Source: Campylorhamphus procurvoides
Taxonomy: Eukaryota; Chordata; Aves; Passeriformes; Dendrocolaptidae
NCBI GenBank assembly: GCA_013396655.1
Contig: WBMV01004890.1
Location: 128,273-192,272, forward strand
Length of the DNA: 64,000 bases
Direction: 5' to 3'
Numbering within the stretch: the first letter of the stretch is position 1; every line of letters starts with the position of its first letter. Position numbers and translations under genes: made by a program. The notes below the pieces were generated by a model. The model worked only from the letters and a program-made list of their open reading frames with translations. It was not told where the DNA came from and did not search any database. This document shows, piece after piece, positions 8,943-20,400 of the stretch.

Positions 8943-9640
8943 GCCCTGTCCCTCCCAGACATGTGCTATAAACCACCTGGAAACCATGTGGGCTCTGGTC
9001 TCTTTGCAGCTCCATGTCTTGAGAAGCATCCAAGTGTCTTGGGGACACTGCAGGGCTGGCAATGGGCAGAGCCTCCATTACCACTTGGCCCTGGTCCCTC
9101 ACAGAGGGGGTGCTGCCAGGGGCTCTCAACCTCCCCAGGGCAGCTGTGCCATAGCACTCACCCTGGCAGCCCCACCATGGCACAGGATGGCCAAGGATGT
9201 GGCTGTGGGGAGAGCCCAGTGCTCCCCATGCTGGCCCTCTGTAGGGGCTCAGGTGATGGGGGACCAGTGGGGTTTCTCCTTCATGACACACCAGCTCCAG
9301 GGGCTTCCAGGAGCTGCTGTCACAGCCAAGGAAGGCAAGAGAAGCTCAACACAGGGCTCTACATCCTCCTCTTGAGTCTGCCTTGTAACTTCTGGGACCC
9401 CCAGCATCCCCTCCAAACCCCAGCACTGTTCCCACTGCCCTGGGCTATTCCTCCAGTGACATGTTGGTCCTCTGAGTCCAGGACCTGCCCAGCCACCCCT
9501 CTGGGGAGCCCAGAGCAGCCCCAGCCCCACCAGGTACCCAGAGCAGACCTGCCCCATCCTGTGCCCATCCCAGAGGCTGCCGGGGGCCCGGGTGTAGCTC
9601 CGCAGGGAAGGAAGAAAGCAGGAGGCAGTGGAACGTGGGG
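8943..9640. other. PDIA2-AXIN1 intergenic region (convergent 3' ends)
   Basis: About 650 bases between the two converging genes. Long open frames cross it on both strands (for example 8961-9698 on + and 8740-9291 on -), but these reflect GC-rich composition: they show no domain, no splice logic and no shared phase with the neighbouring exons. No RNA gene or repeat was recognised. Confidence 0.6.
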
Positions 9641-9641
9641 T

Positions 9642-9647
9642 TTTATT
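9642..9647 (-). promoter_or_regulatory. AXIN1: AXIN1 polyadenylation signal, distal (AATAAA)
   Basis: The minus strand reads GATAAAATGAAATAAAACCCC, so AATAAA is the complement of 9642-9647. It lies about 1.67 kb downstream of the AXIN1 stop codon and gives the longer of two possible 3' UTRs. A second AATAAA, complement of 10988-10993, lies about 0.32 kb after the stop codon in an A/T-rich patch. Confidence 0.6.
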
Positions 9648-11311
9648 TCATTTTATCCAAGTACCTTTGAAAAGATCATTGTACAAGTCAGCACATGAGA
9701 ATGCAGAGGAAACGTCGCCGGGGCTGCGCGGCCGCTGTACATATTTACAGGGACCCCCTGAGAAAAAAGGGGGAGATGGAAATCCCGGGCACGTTTACAA
9801 CCTCACCAGACACACCACCATCAGAACCTCAGAACACAGGGAGCAAACCCCCCTCGTAACGCTGTTCCCGGGCTGGAAACATCTGCAGATTTTGCTGGAC
9901 TTCACGCAGTGTTTTTAGGCAAGTCCCAGAACCGTGTTTTAAAGGCACTCGGTGACATATACAACAGGCTGAGTCGCGTCCCGGCGCGGTGCCACGAGGT
10001 CCCCGGTGGCTCCAACACTGCCACGGCTGAGGGCAGTGCTGGGCAGGGCGAGCACTGATGTGGGAACCCCCCAGCTTTGGGGCCACCCCCGTTTCTGTGG
10101 GTGGGCAAGGGCTGGTGTCCAAAGGAGCTGGCAGTCACGGCCGTGCCGGAGCAGCAGGGCCTGGGCTGAGGGATGGGTAGGGTGGTGGAGCACCGGCACA
10201 GCCCCAGCTTCCTTGTGGCCGAGTAAGCCCAGGAGGGTTCCCAGGGTTCTGGCTGCCCACTGGGTGATCTGGGACTAGGTGAGCCCCACAAAATGGCATC
10301 AAGGACTCTCCTGGTGCAGTGCCCTCCTGCTGCCTCCCTCGAGACACAGGAGCCTGACAAAAGATGAAGGACTCACAAAAAGATGTATTTTTATCTCAGC
10401 TTTAGTGTCTCACCAGTTCCCTCTCCATTATGGTTCTCCTAAAGAGTTCCCTGCCCACTGCCAGAGCTTGGCCCAGGAGTCTGCAGGGCATGTCTGCACC
10501 AGGCACGAGTGCCAGCCCTCTGTGGTACTGCAGCACCTTCTCCAGGGCACACAGGGGACACACACGTGGGCACGCAGGCCATGGGATGCCAGCCCCCAGC
10601 CTGCCACCCCAGCTCCCAGGTGGTCCTCGCTCAGCGGGAACCACTGACACTTCTATCCCTCGGGGATTTACTCGGTCACAAGGAAGCTCAGGAGATAAAA
10701 AAGACCCATCCTACCATGTCCAGCAGCTAAGCCTGCCAAGGAGGCCTGAGACTGACTCCTTCCAAATGGCTCAATAATCTTCACAGCCCCTTGGGACCCT
10801 TCCACATGAGGAGTGGCTCTGCCCCCAGGTGCTCCAGGGCCATCCATGCCAGGAGCCTGGAGCAGGGTGCTGGGAGAGCGTGGAGCAGCTGGAGTCTGAT
10901 GGATGGCTGTACACTTTGGGCGAGTTCTGCAGTACCTGTATGTTTTACATTTACATAAGAGCACTGTGACATTGGAAATATTTTCCTTTTATTACAATAT
11001 ATCAAAAATATGCAGCTTTAGTAAACAAGGTCATATTACACTTTCTAACGCACTGTACAATGCTACATTACACTTATATTCGGTATGGAGAGGGAGCCCA
11101 GGCTCCCACTGGCAGGTTCATGGGGTGAAATGGCATCCACTGGCAGCCCAGAGCTTGCCCAGGTCCATGCTGGAGAGTGGGGCTGCCGCCCTCCGCCCTG
11201 GGCTTGCCTGGTGCCCGTGGCAGCAGCACCACCAGTGTCTGCCCCAGGCCTTCTCCTCCGGTCCCAGAGTCCTTCACAGTCCTGTCCTCACGCCTCGGCT
11301 GCCCTGGAGCC
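9648..11311 (-). other. AXIN1: AXIN1 3' untranslated region
   Basis: Sequence between the AXIN1 stop codon (complement of 11312-11314) and the distal AATAAA. It includes an A/T-rich part at 10915-11085, unlike the GC-rich surroundings, with the proximal AATAAA. Whether the long or short 3' UTR is used cannot be decided from sequence. Confidence 0.55.
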
Positions 11312-11438
11312 TTAGTCAATCTTTTCCACCTTCCCGATGATCTTCTCTTCGAAGATGGGCAGGATCGTGTCATCCTCCCGCACCTCCTCGAAGACCACAC
11401 CACAGTCGAACTCGTCACTCACTTTCTTAAAGTAATAC
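11312..11438 (-). CDS. AXIN1: AXIN1 last coding exon, DIX domain C-terminal half
   Basis: Encodes [19 protein letters not shown] through [12 protein letters not shown] and stop TAA. It is the second half of the DIX domain, whose head-to-tail polymerisation builds axin assemblies and binds Dishevelled. The acceptor TTTTTTCAG lies directly upstream on the minus strand. Confidence 0.96.
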
Positions 11439-14400
11439 CTGAAAAAACACAAACATGGCAGGGGAGAGGGAAAAAAATGTAGGTCTTGGGGCATCATGTC
11501 TTCAAACCTGGGTACAGCCTTTCCATGGCCCTTCCCTGAGCTCGTGGTGATGGGAAGCTGCTCCCCCAGACCTGGAGGCAGCTGAGGCCACACTTGTGCC
11601 CCTGCCCACGTCTGGTGAGCAAACACAGTGATGAGGATCCATGCTAGCACAGGCAGGAGCTGCAGCCCTGAATCCAAGTCCATTCACACCTCTCCCAAAA
11701 ATACTGGCTGAGGCACCTGTGTTGGTGGAGCATTTCTAGGCAGGCTTTCCCCTGGCCACTCCTACTTGGAAGGGACAGCTTGGAGAGTTACATGCCCCTC
11801 ACTTGGCTGCTATGGGACTCTGGCAGGATCCAACCTCCCTGTCCTCACCAAAATAAACTTTGGAGCAGCCAAAACAGCTCTGAAGCCTGAGGGTCCCCAC
11901 ACCATCACTGAGCACTGGCTGATGCTGCTGCTCACCAGCCCAGGACACCACAGGGGCAGCTCAGCAGCTTCTGCTGGAGGTGCAAACCATGAGGTAGAAC
12001 ATTTCTGTTATAAAACCCAACCTCCCTCATCCCTGTAACCCACCCCTTCAGCAGCCAAGGTGCCTTGGCCATGCTGCCAAGGGAGCCCTCCTGACCTACC
12101 TCCACCAAGCTCCTTCACCTGGGTGGGGGCAACACCGCTGTGTCCTGGCAGTGGCACCTGCCAGGGGGTCACTGGTGGTTGCTGGCACAGTACCATAGGC
12201 AGGGAGCAGCCCTTACCTGTAGTTCCCTTTCTTGGTCAGCAGCTCCTTGAACTGTCCCAGGGTCACCACGCGCCCCTTGACGAGGGTGCGGTAGGGGATG
12301 GGCTCTCCACAGAAGTAGTAAGCGACCACGATGTTCTCGCAGGGCTGGGACGCGCCGCTGCCCGGCCTCTTCTGCGGCTTCAACCTGCCGTGCCAAGACA
12401 CAAGTGACCCGCTGAGTACCAGCCCAGGGCGCTCAGCACCATCGTGTTTGGGTGCCTGGATGGGCATGGGGCTGCCCCGGTGAGAGGTGCGGGCCAGGTC
12501 CCACCAGGGGGGCTGGAGGAAGTGCAGTGTGGTCCCTGAGCATCCCCTGCTCCACCCACGAGCTCTCCTGGCATGCAGATCAACACTGAGGGTGGTGAAG
12601 GGGAAAACAGCACTTGGAATGGCTGGATGGGGCCAGGACACAGTTCTAGCTCAAGCCATTTGTCCTGAAGAAACCTCTCCTCAGTCTTTGAGAGGGCACT
12701 GGCCCTGCTCCTAGCATGGTTTGGGGAGTCACTGGTAAGGTCTGGGCCAAGCAGCAGACCCAGGTTACCATCACCATCATCCTCACCACGCTCCTGGTGT
12801 GCTCTCAGGTGGGGCTGGAGCACCACCATGCAGGGCATGACTGTGGATCATGCATACACTGCTCAGAGTGCTGGGGATTATTGCCACCATGGCCCAAACA
12901 GCTCAGTATGGCTTTCCAGGCCCCTACATCTGCAGACAGGACTGCTTCTGCACCCCGTGGCTCTCCTGGGCACTCCTCCCAGCACACATGGAGGCCAGAG
13001 GGGATGGTGCTCCCAGCAGGGTGCCAAGGCAGCTGCCACCTCCAAAACCTCAGTGACTTTACATCTCCTGTGTTTTCCCTGCTCTCAGAGAGCTGCTCTG
13101 GTCTCTGTTTCCAGCCCACACACCTGGGTTCAGCTACATGATGCCATCATCAGACCGAAAGCGTCAGCCCAGCCCTCACCCCATTTCCAGAGACAGACAA
13201 AAGCAGCAATAACAAAACTCAGGGTACTTTGCCCTTCTGCAGAGCCTTTCATCTGGGGTGCCGAGGGCGCTGCACAAACACTGCAGCAGCCTACACAAAT
13301 TGGTACCTTGGCATGCGTGGTCTGAGCCAGAGGCAGCCTTCCCTTTCAAAGTCACATAAAACACATTTGGCAGCGCTAAAAAAAAATGATTTTAAAAGCA
13401 CGCTGGATAAAAAAAGATGATTTTGTATTTACATGACTGGAAAGTTGCTGTAAAAGACCAGAATTTGCCAAGCACATGAGGTAATCGTAGTTTTGGAAAT
13501 GACTCTGACCTTAACCTTTAAACACTGGCTGGCGGGCAGAGCACCTTTTCATGGCGTGCCCACATAAACACTGGCACTGCAAACCAACACCAGACACAGC
13601 CTTTTCACCTCTTCCTACAGGCATGAGAAGTCTAAAGTTCAACTGCACAACCTTCCGGGTGCCTGCTCTGCCTGGGAGACCTTTGGAGAAGATGCAGCAT
13701 CCTGAGAGGCAAGGGTCTGCTCCTGGTGCCAGCAGAGCTCTCGAAGCCTCTCCCATCCCTGTATCAAAGCACAGGATGCCCTTTAGCTAGAAAAACATTA
13801 AGGAATTGAGTCATCCTCGGAAAAAAAAACATCAAGCATTTAAAGGAAAAATGGGTCATAAATTCAGGCAAATTCTGTGAACCCTGTGAGCCAGAAGTTA
13901 ATTGAAGGGGTTTGGAAAACCTCAAAGTCCCTAAGCTTCTCTTAATCCTGCTGGAGACAAGTCATGACTAAGAGATGTGTGCCTGGGGACCTGGGGACAT
14001 GGTGAAGAGCCTGGTGCAGGCAGCAAAGCTGGTTCCTCAGGGCTGCTGTTCTCCTTTGCCTGGGGAGATGGAGAGGACAGGACTGCCCTGAGCTCTGCCG
14101 TGGCACAAGCAAGAGGGGCACCGTGCCAGTGACTGGGAGCCTCTTTCCTCCTGCCATGCACTTCACACCTGAGAGGCCATTTCTGAACATGCTCGGCCTG
14201 GGTCCAGCACTCACCTCTTTCCAGAGCAGAGATGTGCCCCAAAATAATGCCTGAGGTGTTGCCCAAAGTGGGCTGTTCCATGATTGTGCCAGGCACAGAG
14301 GGGAGACAGACTGGCCTTTAGTTCCCCAAGCCTTCCTTTTTCCCTTTTCAAAACCAGGAACAATATTTCCCCTTTTCCAGTCCGTGGAAATTTATGCTAT

Positions 14401-17400
14401 GACTTCTCAAATACAATGGAGAGTGGCTGAGACACTTCATCCCCCAGACCCTCTGGGTGAGTCTCATCAGGTCCCACAGACCTGAGCACCTTCAGGTTCC
14501 TTTGATGGTCTCAAACCTGACCTTCTCCTGCTGTGGGTGGTTCTTTATTCTCCTAGTCCTTTTGCCTTCTGTGACTCAGGTGCTGTGCCTGGAGCACTCT
14601 CCAGTGAAGACAAAGGCAAAAAGACCTTCTGCATGCCCCAGATAACCAGCTCTCCCATTTTCTTCCAAAGAGGGCCCACATTCTCCCCAGTCCTCCTTTT
14701 ATAACCAGCGTACCTAGAGAAGCTTTTCTGGCTGCTTTAATTCCATCAGCAGAGCTCACACACATCCCATAATGCAGCCACAGACTTCTAGCAGGCTAAA
14801 GCAGAGCTGATGAATATGGAATCCCTGAAAATGTAATTTTCCAAGAGCTCCTCTCAGGAGAATGAGGCAACACAACTGTCTCCATTTTCATCATTGCCAA
14901 GAGATCTCCTGAGACCTCAGCTTGCACATAAAGGCTACCAGACTGTCTCCAAGCCCTGCCTCATTAAAGCTTCCACCTGCACCCATCTCCTGGGTGGCAG
15001 TGTGACCCAGAAACAGGTAGCACTGCCCTGCCCTTTCTGGAATCACCTCCTGTTGCTGTGTTTGTCACAAGCACAAAATGTTATCTGGTATGGAATCGGC
15101 AGCACTCAGCCAACTCACTGCATCTGCATTCCAGTCCTGCCTCCTGAGCGGTGTAACCCACTGGTGCTGTGACAGGGAATCTAAGCCTGGCTTCCAGCAC
15201 CAATCCAACCTTGCTGTGACACAGAGGTGAGGTGCCCATCTTGCTCCAACTCAGTACTGGGGTTGGAGAGCTTCGGGAAGCTCAAAATGAACCCAGCAGA
15301 TGTTACCCCAGGGGGTGTCCCAGTCACCAGCTCTGCTCCTCTCCTAAGTTTGGCCCAACCCAGTTAACTCCAGACAGATCATGCTAATGTTCTCCCTGCT
15401 TGAAAAATCCTTCCTCTGAAGAGCTGGTATTAATTACTTCAATCCAGCTGTGAACTGTGAGACTGAGCTACAGAAAATGGCTCAAAACCTGTCTGTACAT
15501 GGAAGAAACCTGGTGGTCACTGGGGGACACCAACGCTGGGCACTGCTGTGCTGCTGGATCTGTAGGTTGTTCAGAACCACACAGTTAATCCTGCATTGCT
15601 TGCCAGCAGCAGCCAGGTAACTGTCTGGGAGATGAGGTCATTGCCAATGCTGTGGAACAGGGAGAGAAAGGCTTTTTCTGCAGTATAACTGCAATTTCTG
15701 GAAGAATATTTACAATCCCTAGTACAGGCACTGCAGGGGCCTCCTTGATTTCCAGTGGGGCAGTGCTGGGGTGGGAGTGGGGCTGTCAGCACCCCCAGGC
15801 AGGACAGTGGGCAGTTGGCTGGGGAAGGCTGCTGCTCCTGGAGGGCTGTGCTGGAGGGGAGTGTCTGGAGAGCTGGGTAACTGTGCTGGAAAGGCCAGCC
15901 TGGCTGTACAGAGCTGGCACAGTGTGCTCTCCTCCCACAGCCAGATCAAGCAGTGCCTCAAGGACACCTCTGGGCTCACCTCCACCTTTTCGTGCTTCCC
16001 CAAGGCTGCTGACAAACCTGGGACACTGGCTCCAATTTCCCAGAGCTCTTCAAAGCTCCTGGCTGAAATAAAGGCTGTTTTCATGTGAGTTCCCCTCTCA
16101 CTTTCTCCTTTGCTCTCCTTGAGCCATGGGGGTCCATTTCTAGGCAGGCTGCTGTGCTAACCAGAGCAGGAGCTCTCTAAAAAGCTGCCAGCTCAGGTGT
16201 GCTTCAGCTGGAGCCCCCAGTCCTGCCAAAATCCAGCAGTGAGATTTCAACATCCAGAAATCTTTGGCTCCCCGGGGACCACTGCATCCATTCTTGCTAC
16301 TGGATACAGACACATCTGCTTTTCACGAGCAGTCCCCCACTGGTGGAACCCACGTTGTTCCCAGCCATGCCTCCCTGGTTTTCCACACCCAAGGAAGGGC
16401 TGGCAGATCCCTACATCCCTGGGACAGGAGCCAGCCTCGTGGAGAGGCAGTGCAAGCAGAGCAGCCCAGCACTGGGACTGCTCAGCCCGCCCTCCCACTG
16501 GCCTGCATGGCATTTCCCACATGCTGTGGGGTTCCTGTGAAAGCCACTCTTAAAATACAAACCAAATTATTGTTGGAGTATTAACTGCATACACATACAG
16601 CCCAGGCCAGTGTGTCCAAAGTGTGTACAGATATTTCTGGGGAAGGTGCATGAATTCAGTACAACTGTAAATGACTTTACTAATAAACCCTATCCAATTA
16701 CAACAGGTGAAAGGTAGATCACACAAACTTGGCTTAACCTGGCTTGGGAGAGCCCTCGAATTACCTGGCTTTCAATCAGTGCTCTGACATGAATACAGAG
16801 AAGTCTGCTATGTGGTCACTGCAAGCAAAAATAACTGGAGCTTGGCAATTAAGAGCTTCATTTTTAAATTACATTTTTGTTTCTAAGAGTCAGACCACAA
16901 AGATTCACATTTTCAGAGGACAGCTGTAAAGCTGTGAAAGGTTTTTAATGGACAAAGTGCTTTTAGCTGTTAACAGTAATTATCCAGCACTTCCAAAACG
17001 CTTTTCATTGCAGAGCTCCATGTGCCCTGCAAATAATGTTCCCTGAAAGATAACACAGAGCAGGAGAATGAGCTCTGCAACAGGCAATCAGCTGAGTCAC
17101 AGAAAGATGCAGTGGCCATATAGGAGCCAGAGCTGCTGCAGCAGGGCTATGGCACAGTGCTCTCACCCAGAGCCACGAGCAGCCTCTGCTGGGAGCTTGT
17201 GCCAGATGGAGATAAGGAGTAAATACTTCTGCACTCAATTCTGCTGCATCCTGATGAACCTTGCTCCTGCAGCAATATCTGAAGTCATGGTGGGAGCATG
17301 AACAAGCAGAGAGCCAGTGAGTAACAGGGGAGAGAGCTCTGCCATGCCAGGCCCATTCTAGACACGCTGGCCCTGCCCAGCCCCTTCCCACCCTGCCAGG

Positions 17401-20400
17401 AGCACTTCCAGCCTCTACAACCACCATCCACAAGCCCAGGCCCTCAAGGTGGGTTTTGGCATTTGCACCAGTCAGAGGGACTGAGGCAGATTTCTCTGAG
17501 CTCTCTGCACGTGCCTCCATCTAGCAGAGGACACGGACACCCTTCATCTGCCCACCTTCAAGAAGTCTGTCCCATCCCTCCCATGCACAATCACACCCTG
17601 TTGTTGTACCTTTGTTTAAGGGGGAGTTTCCCAGCTCTTTTTTCCTCTTCCTCCAACCTCCTGCGAGCTTCTTCCAGCTGGGTGAGAGGGTTGGGGGCTG
17701 GATTGGGCGGCATGGTGGGATCCTGGATGAAGGGGTGAGAAGGCTGGACGACGTTTCGGAGCTGGGCGCTGACCCACGGGTGCACCGTGACGGGGCGCTC
17801 GATGGAGAGGGGCCGGCCCATGTCATGGGGCAGCTGCTTCTTAGCACCTGAAGAGCTACACAAACACAAAGGTTTTACATGGACCACCAGGACACTCCAA
17901 ACAGGCACACAGTCATTCCCAGATGGACCTACTGCTGGACACAGACACTACTGGGAAGCTCCTCCCAGCATGGCTTCGGAGGGAGAGGGGAGCAACATCA
18001 GGATCTAGAGAGGATTTGAGGACAGCAGGTCCTGAGACATCAGTGTGAGCAGCCCAACAGTGACACAAATCCCAGAGATGTGCGTAAGGGCTCACAGCAA
18101 TCCACAATACATAAAAATAGACTGGACAAAAGGCAGCTCCACAGTTTGTGACATTCCCCCAGAAGATGCTCTGTGCTGCCAATATACTGGTCAGCATTCC
18201 CAGGGACGGGGATGCTGAAGAGACGGGCTCATCCTTCTCCAGCTCCAGGGCCAGAACCTGCTGCCTGACTTCCTGGTGGCCTGGCATTGCCCTTGGCCCT
18301 GGCACTCAGCCCCAGCCGCCAGCAGTGCAACCTGCCCTGGCTTCTATTGTCATCCTTCAGAAAGAGTCCTTATAGCCCCTGCACAATCCTCAAACTCCAA
18401 AGGGTCTAAACCCTTGTGTGGTGGATTCTTGCCTTCCCTAGATCTCCAGGCACCCTGCTGACACTCCTTGTGCAGGGGATGCAATACAACAGCATGAAGA
18501 CCCCTCTCTCTGCCAGCCCTTACCCATGGTTTGTTTTCTTATGCCTGCTGATCTCCTTCTCTCCTTCTATGATCCACTGAAGGATCTTCTGGTTCCTCTC
18601 CACGTCTTCAGGAGATCCTGGCATCTCATAGTTGGCACCATCACTTTTCCCTGAATCGGTCTTCTTAACATTCCTTTTTGAGAGCAGACTTGCTTTCCCA
18701 CTGCAAGAACAAAGCTTGAGACATCAGTGCCTTGCCTAAACCAAACCACCACAGGCTGGGGCAGAGGATGGACAGCTCTGTCTCCAGACATCTCCCACTG
18801 TCCCCTGCTCTACCAGGGCTCAAACCAACCATGCTGCAGTTAAGCCTAAGAGCAAGACTGGCTATGCCTGGGCACAGCAACTTCTCTGCCCAGTCACTTG
18901 TGGGAAAAGAAAGCTTCTCCTCTGGACAAACAGGCCACAACCTTGTGGCAAGATCTGCCACAAGAAGGGCTGTGTTAAACCCCCAACTCTTTGCCAAGGG
19001 CAGAAGGTTCATCCTGGTGCTGCAATCCATCAGCTTGGCTCTCCATGACTGACCACTGCTTGAAACCTGGGTCCTTCCTATCGTGTCCCACTGATACCCC
19101 AAACTCTGATTTGCTGTGCTCAGCATTTGCTTCTCAGCCTGATTTGAACTGAGGCTTCACATCCTGGTGGAAAATCACATCCCAGCAGGCTGGGCTGCCT
19201 TCCCTGGGGAAGCCCAGCCACCTTGACCACCGTGGCCAGAGGGATGCCAGGCAGTAACCAACACTCTGACTACACCTTTGGCTGCAGCAAAGGCTTCTAC
19301 AGGAACCCCATGGCTCCTTGCCCACACGCATGGCCACGTGCCCAGCTGAGCAGCCCCAGGCTCGGGAGGCCACGCAGAATTCCCCTGTGCTGGCCTGTCA
19401 TTGTCACAGCCTGTAATTTCATGGGGCTCTCACTGTCCTAACCACCCACTTTACTCCACAGGACTTCTCTCCTCCGGCACATATAGGAAAAATAACCTTA
19501 ACACCAGAGCAGAAAGAGGCCCTTAGACAGCTTTGCTGATTTTCCTGGGAAAAAGCCCAGAGAGGGGTTCCTGCAGATCTACAAAGGCAGGGCAAGCTGA
19601 CATCTTGTCTGCTTCTCCCCACATGAGGATTAATGCGTATCAAATGAAACTCTGCAGCAGCAGGTTCAGTGCAAACAAAAAAATAAGCCTTTTTCTGCAG
19701 GTTGTCATCAACTCACAGACACAACTGTGGGGGGCTGGGGAGACAGCAACCTGGCTGGGTTCAACAAGGAGCCAGAGAAGCCACATGAGACTGCAGGCTG
19801 CCAAACAAGACCATTTGGATGCAAACCCCTGTCTTGTGAAGCTCCTAGTCCAAGGACTGCCAGGAATTGGGAGTTTGTGCCAGAGGTAGGACAGCTCTGA
19901 GTGTGCCCTATTATAATCCCATTAAATATATGCTGTAATTGCTGCTAGAAGGAAGTCTTGTGTCTAGATGGGACTTGGGGTTGGAGCAGCATGGCCATGC
20001 TCATCTCTGAGGATCTCTGATCTCCCTTTCCCCAAAGAAACAGGGCACATTTAAGTGCTTCTCACTTCCTGGAGAGCCCCTACACTCTGCCTCCCTCCTG
20101 CCACCCTGGAAAGCTGGGCCTGTCTGCTGCAGACCCAGCCACCTGCCTTCACAACACCCCAAAGCCACACTCAGGGTGTGCACAGCTTTCCCTGTGGCTG
20201 CTCCATCCCAATCCCAATCTGCAAAACCTGCTGCAGCAGAGGAGCTTTGCCCTCTCCTGCAGCATGGAGGGGATGGAGGAACTCAAACAGCCAAGGGAAG
20301 ATGGAGAGCACCCCATAAAGCAGCAAAATGGCTTTTATGGGCAGAGGGTGCCCTACCCTGGAGAACATTCCCCTTGGACAGCACCACAGCATCCAGTGCT

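Noticed and set aside
8740..9698. Long overlapping open frames on both strands between PDIA2 and AXIN1 (up to 245 codons).
   Set aside because: GC-rich composition depletes stop codons. The frames have no recognisable domain and cross the PDIA2 last exon or the AXIN1 polyadenylation region.
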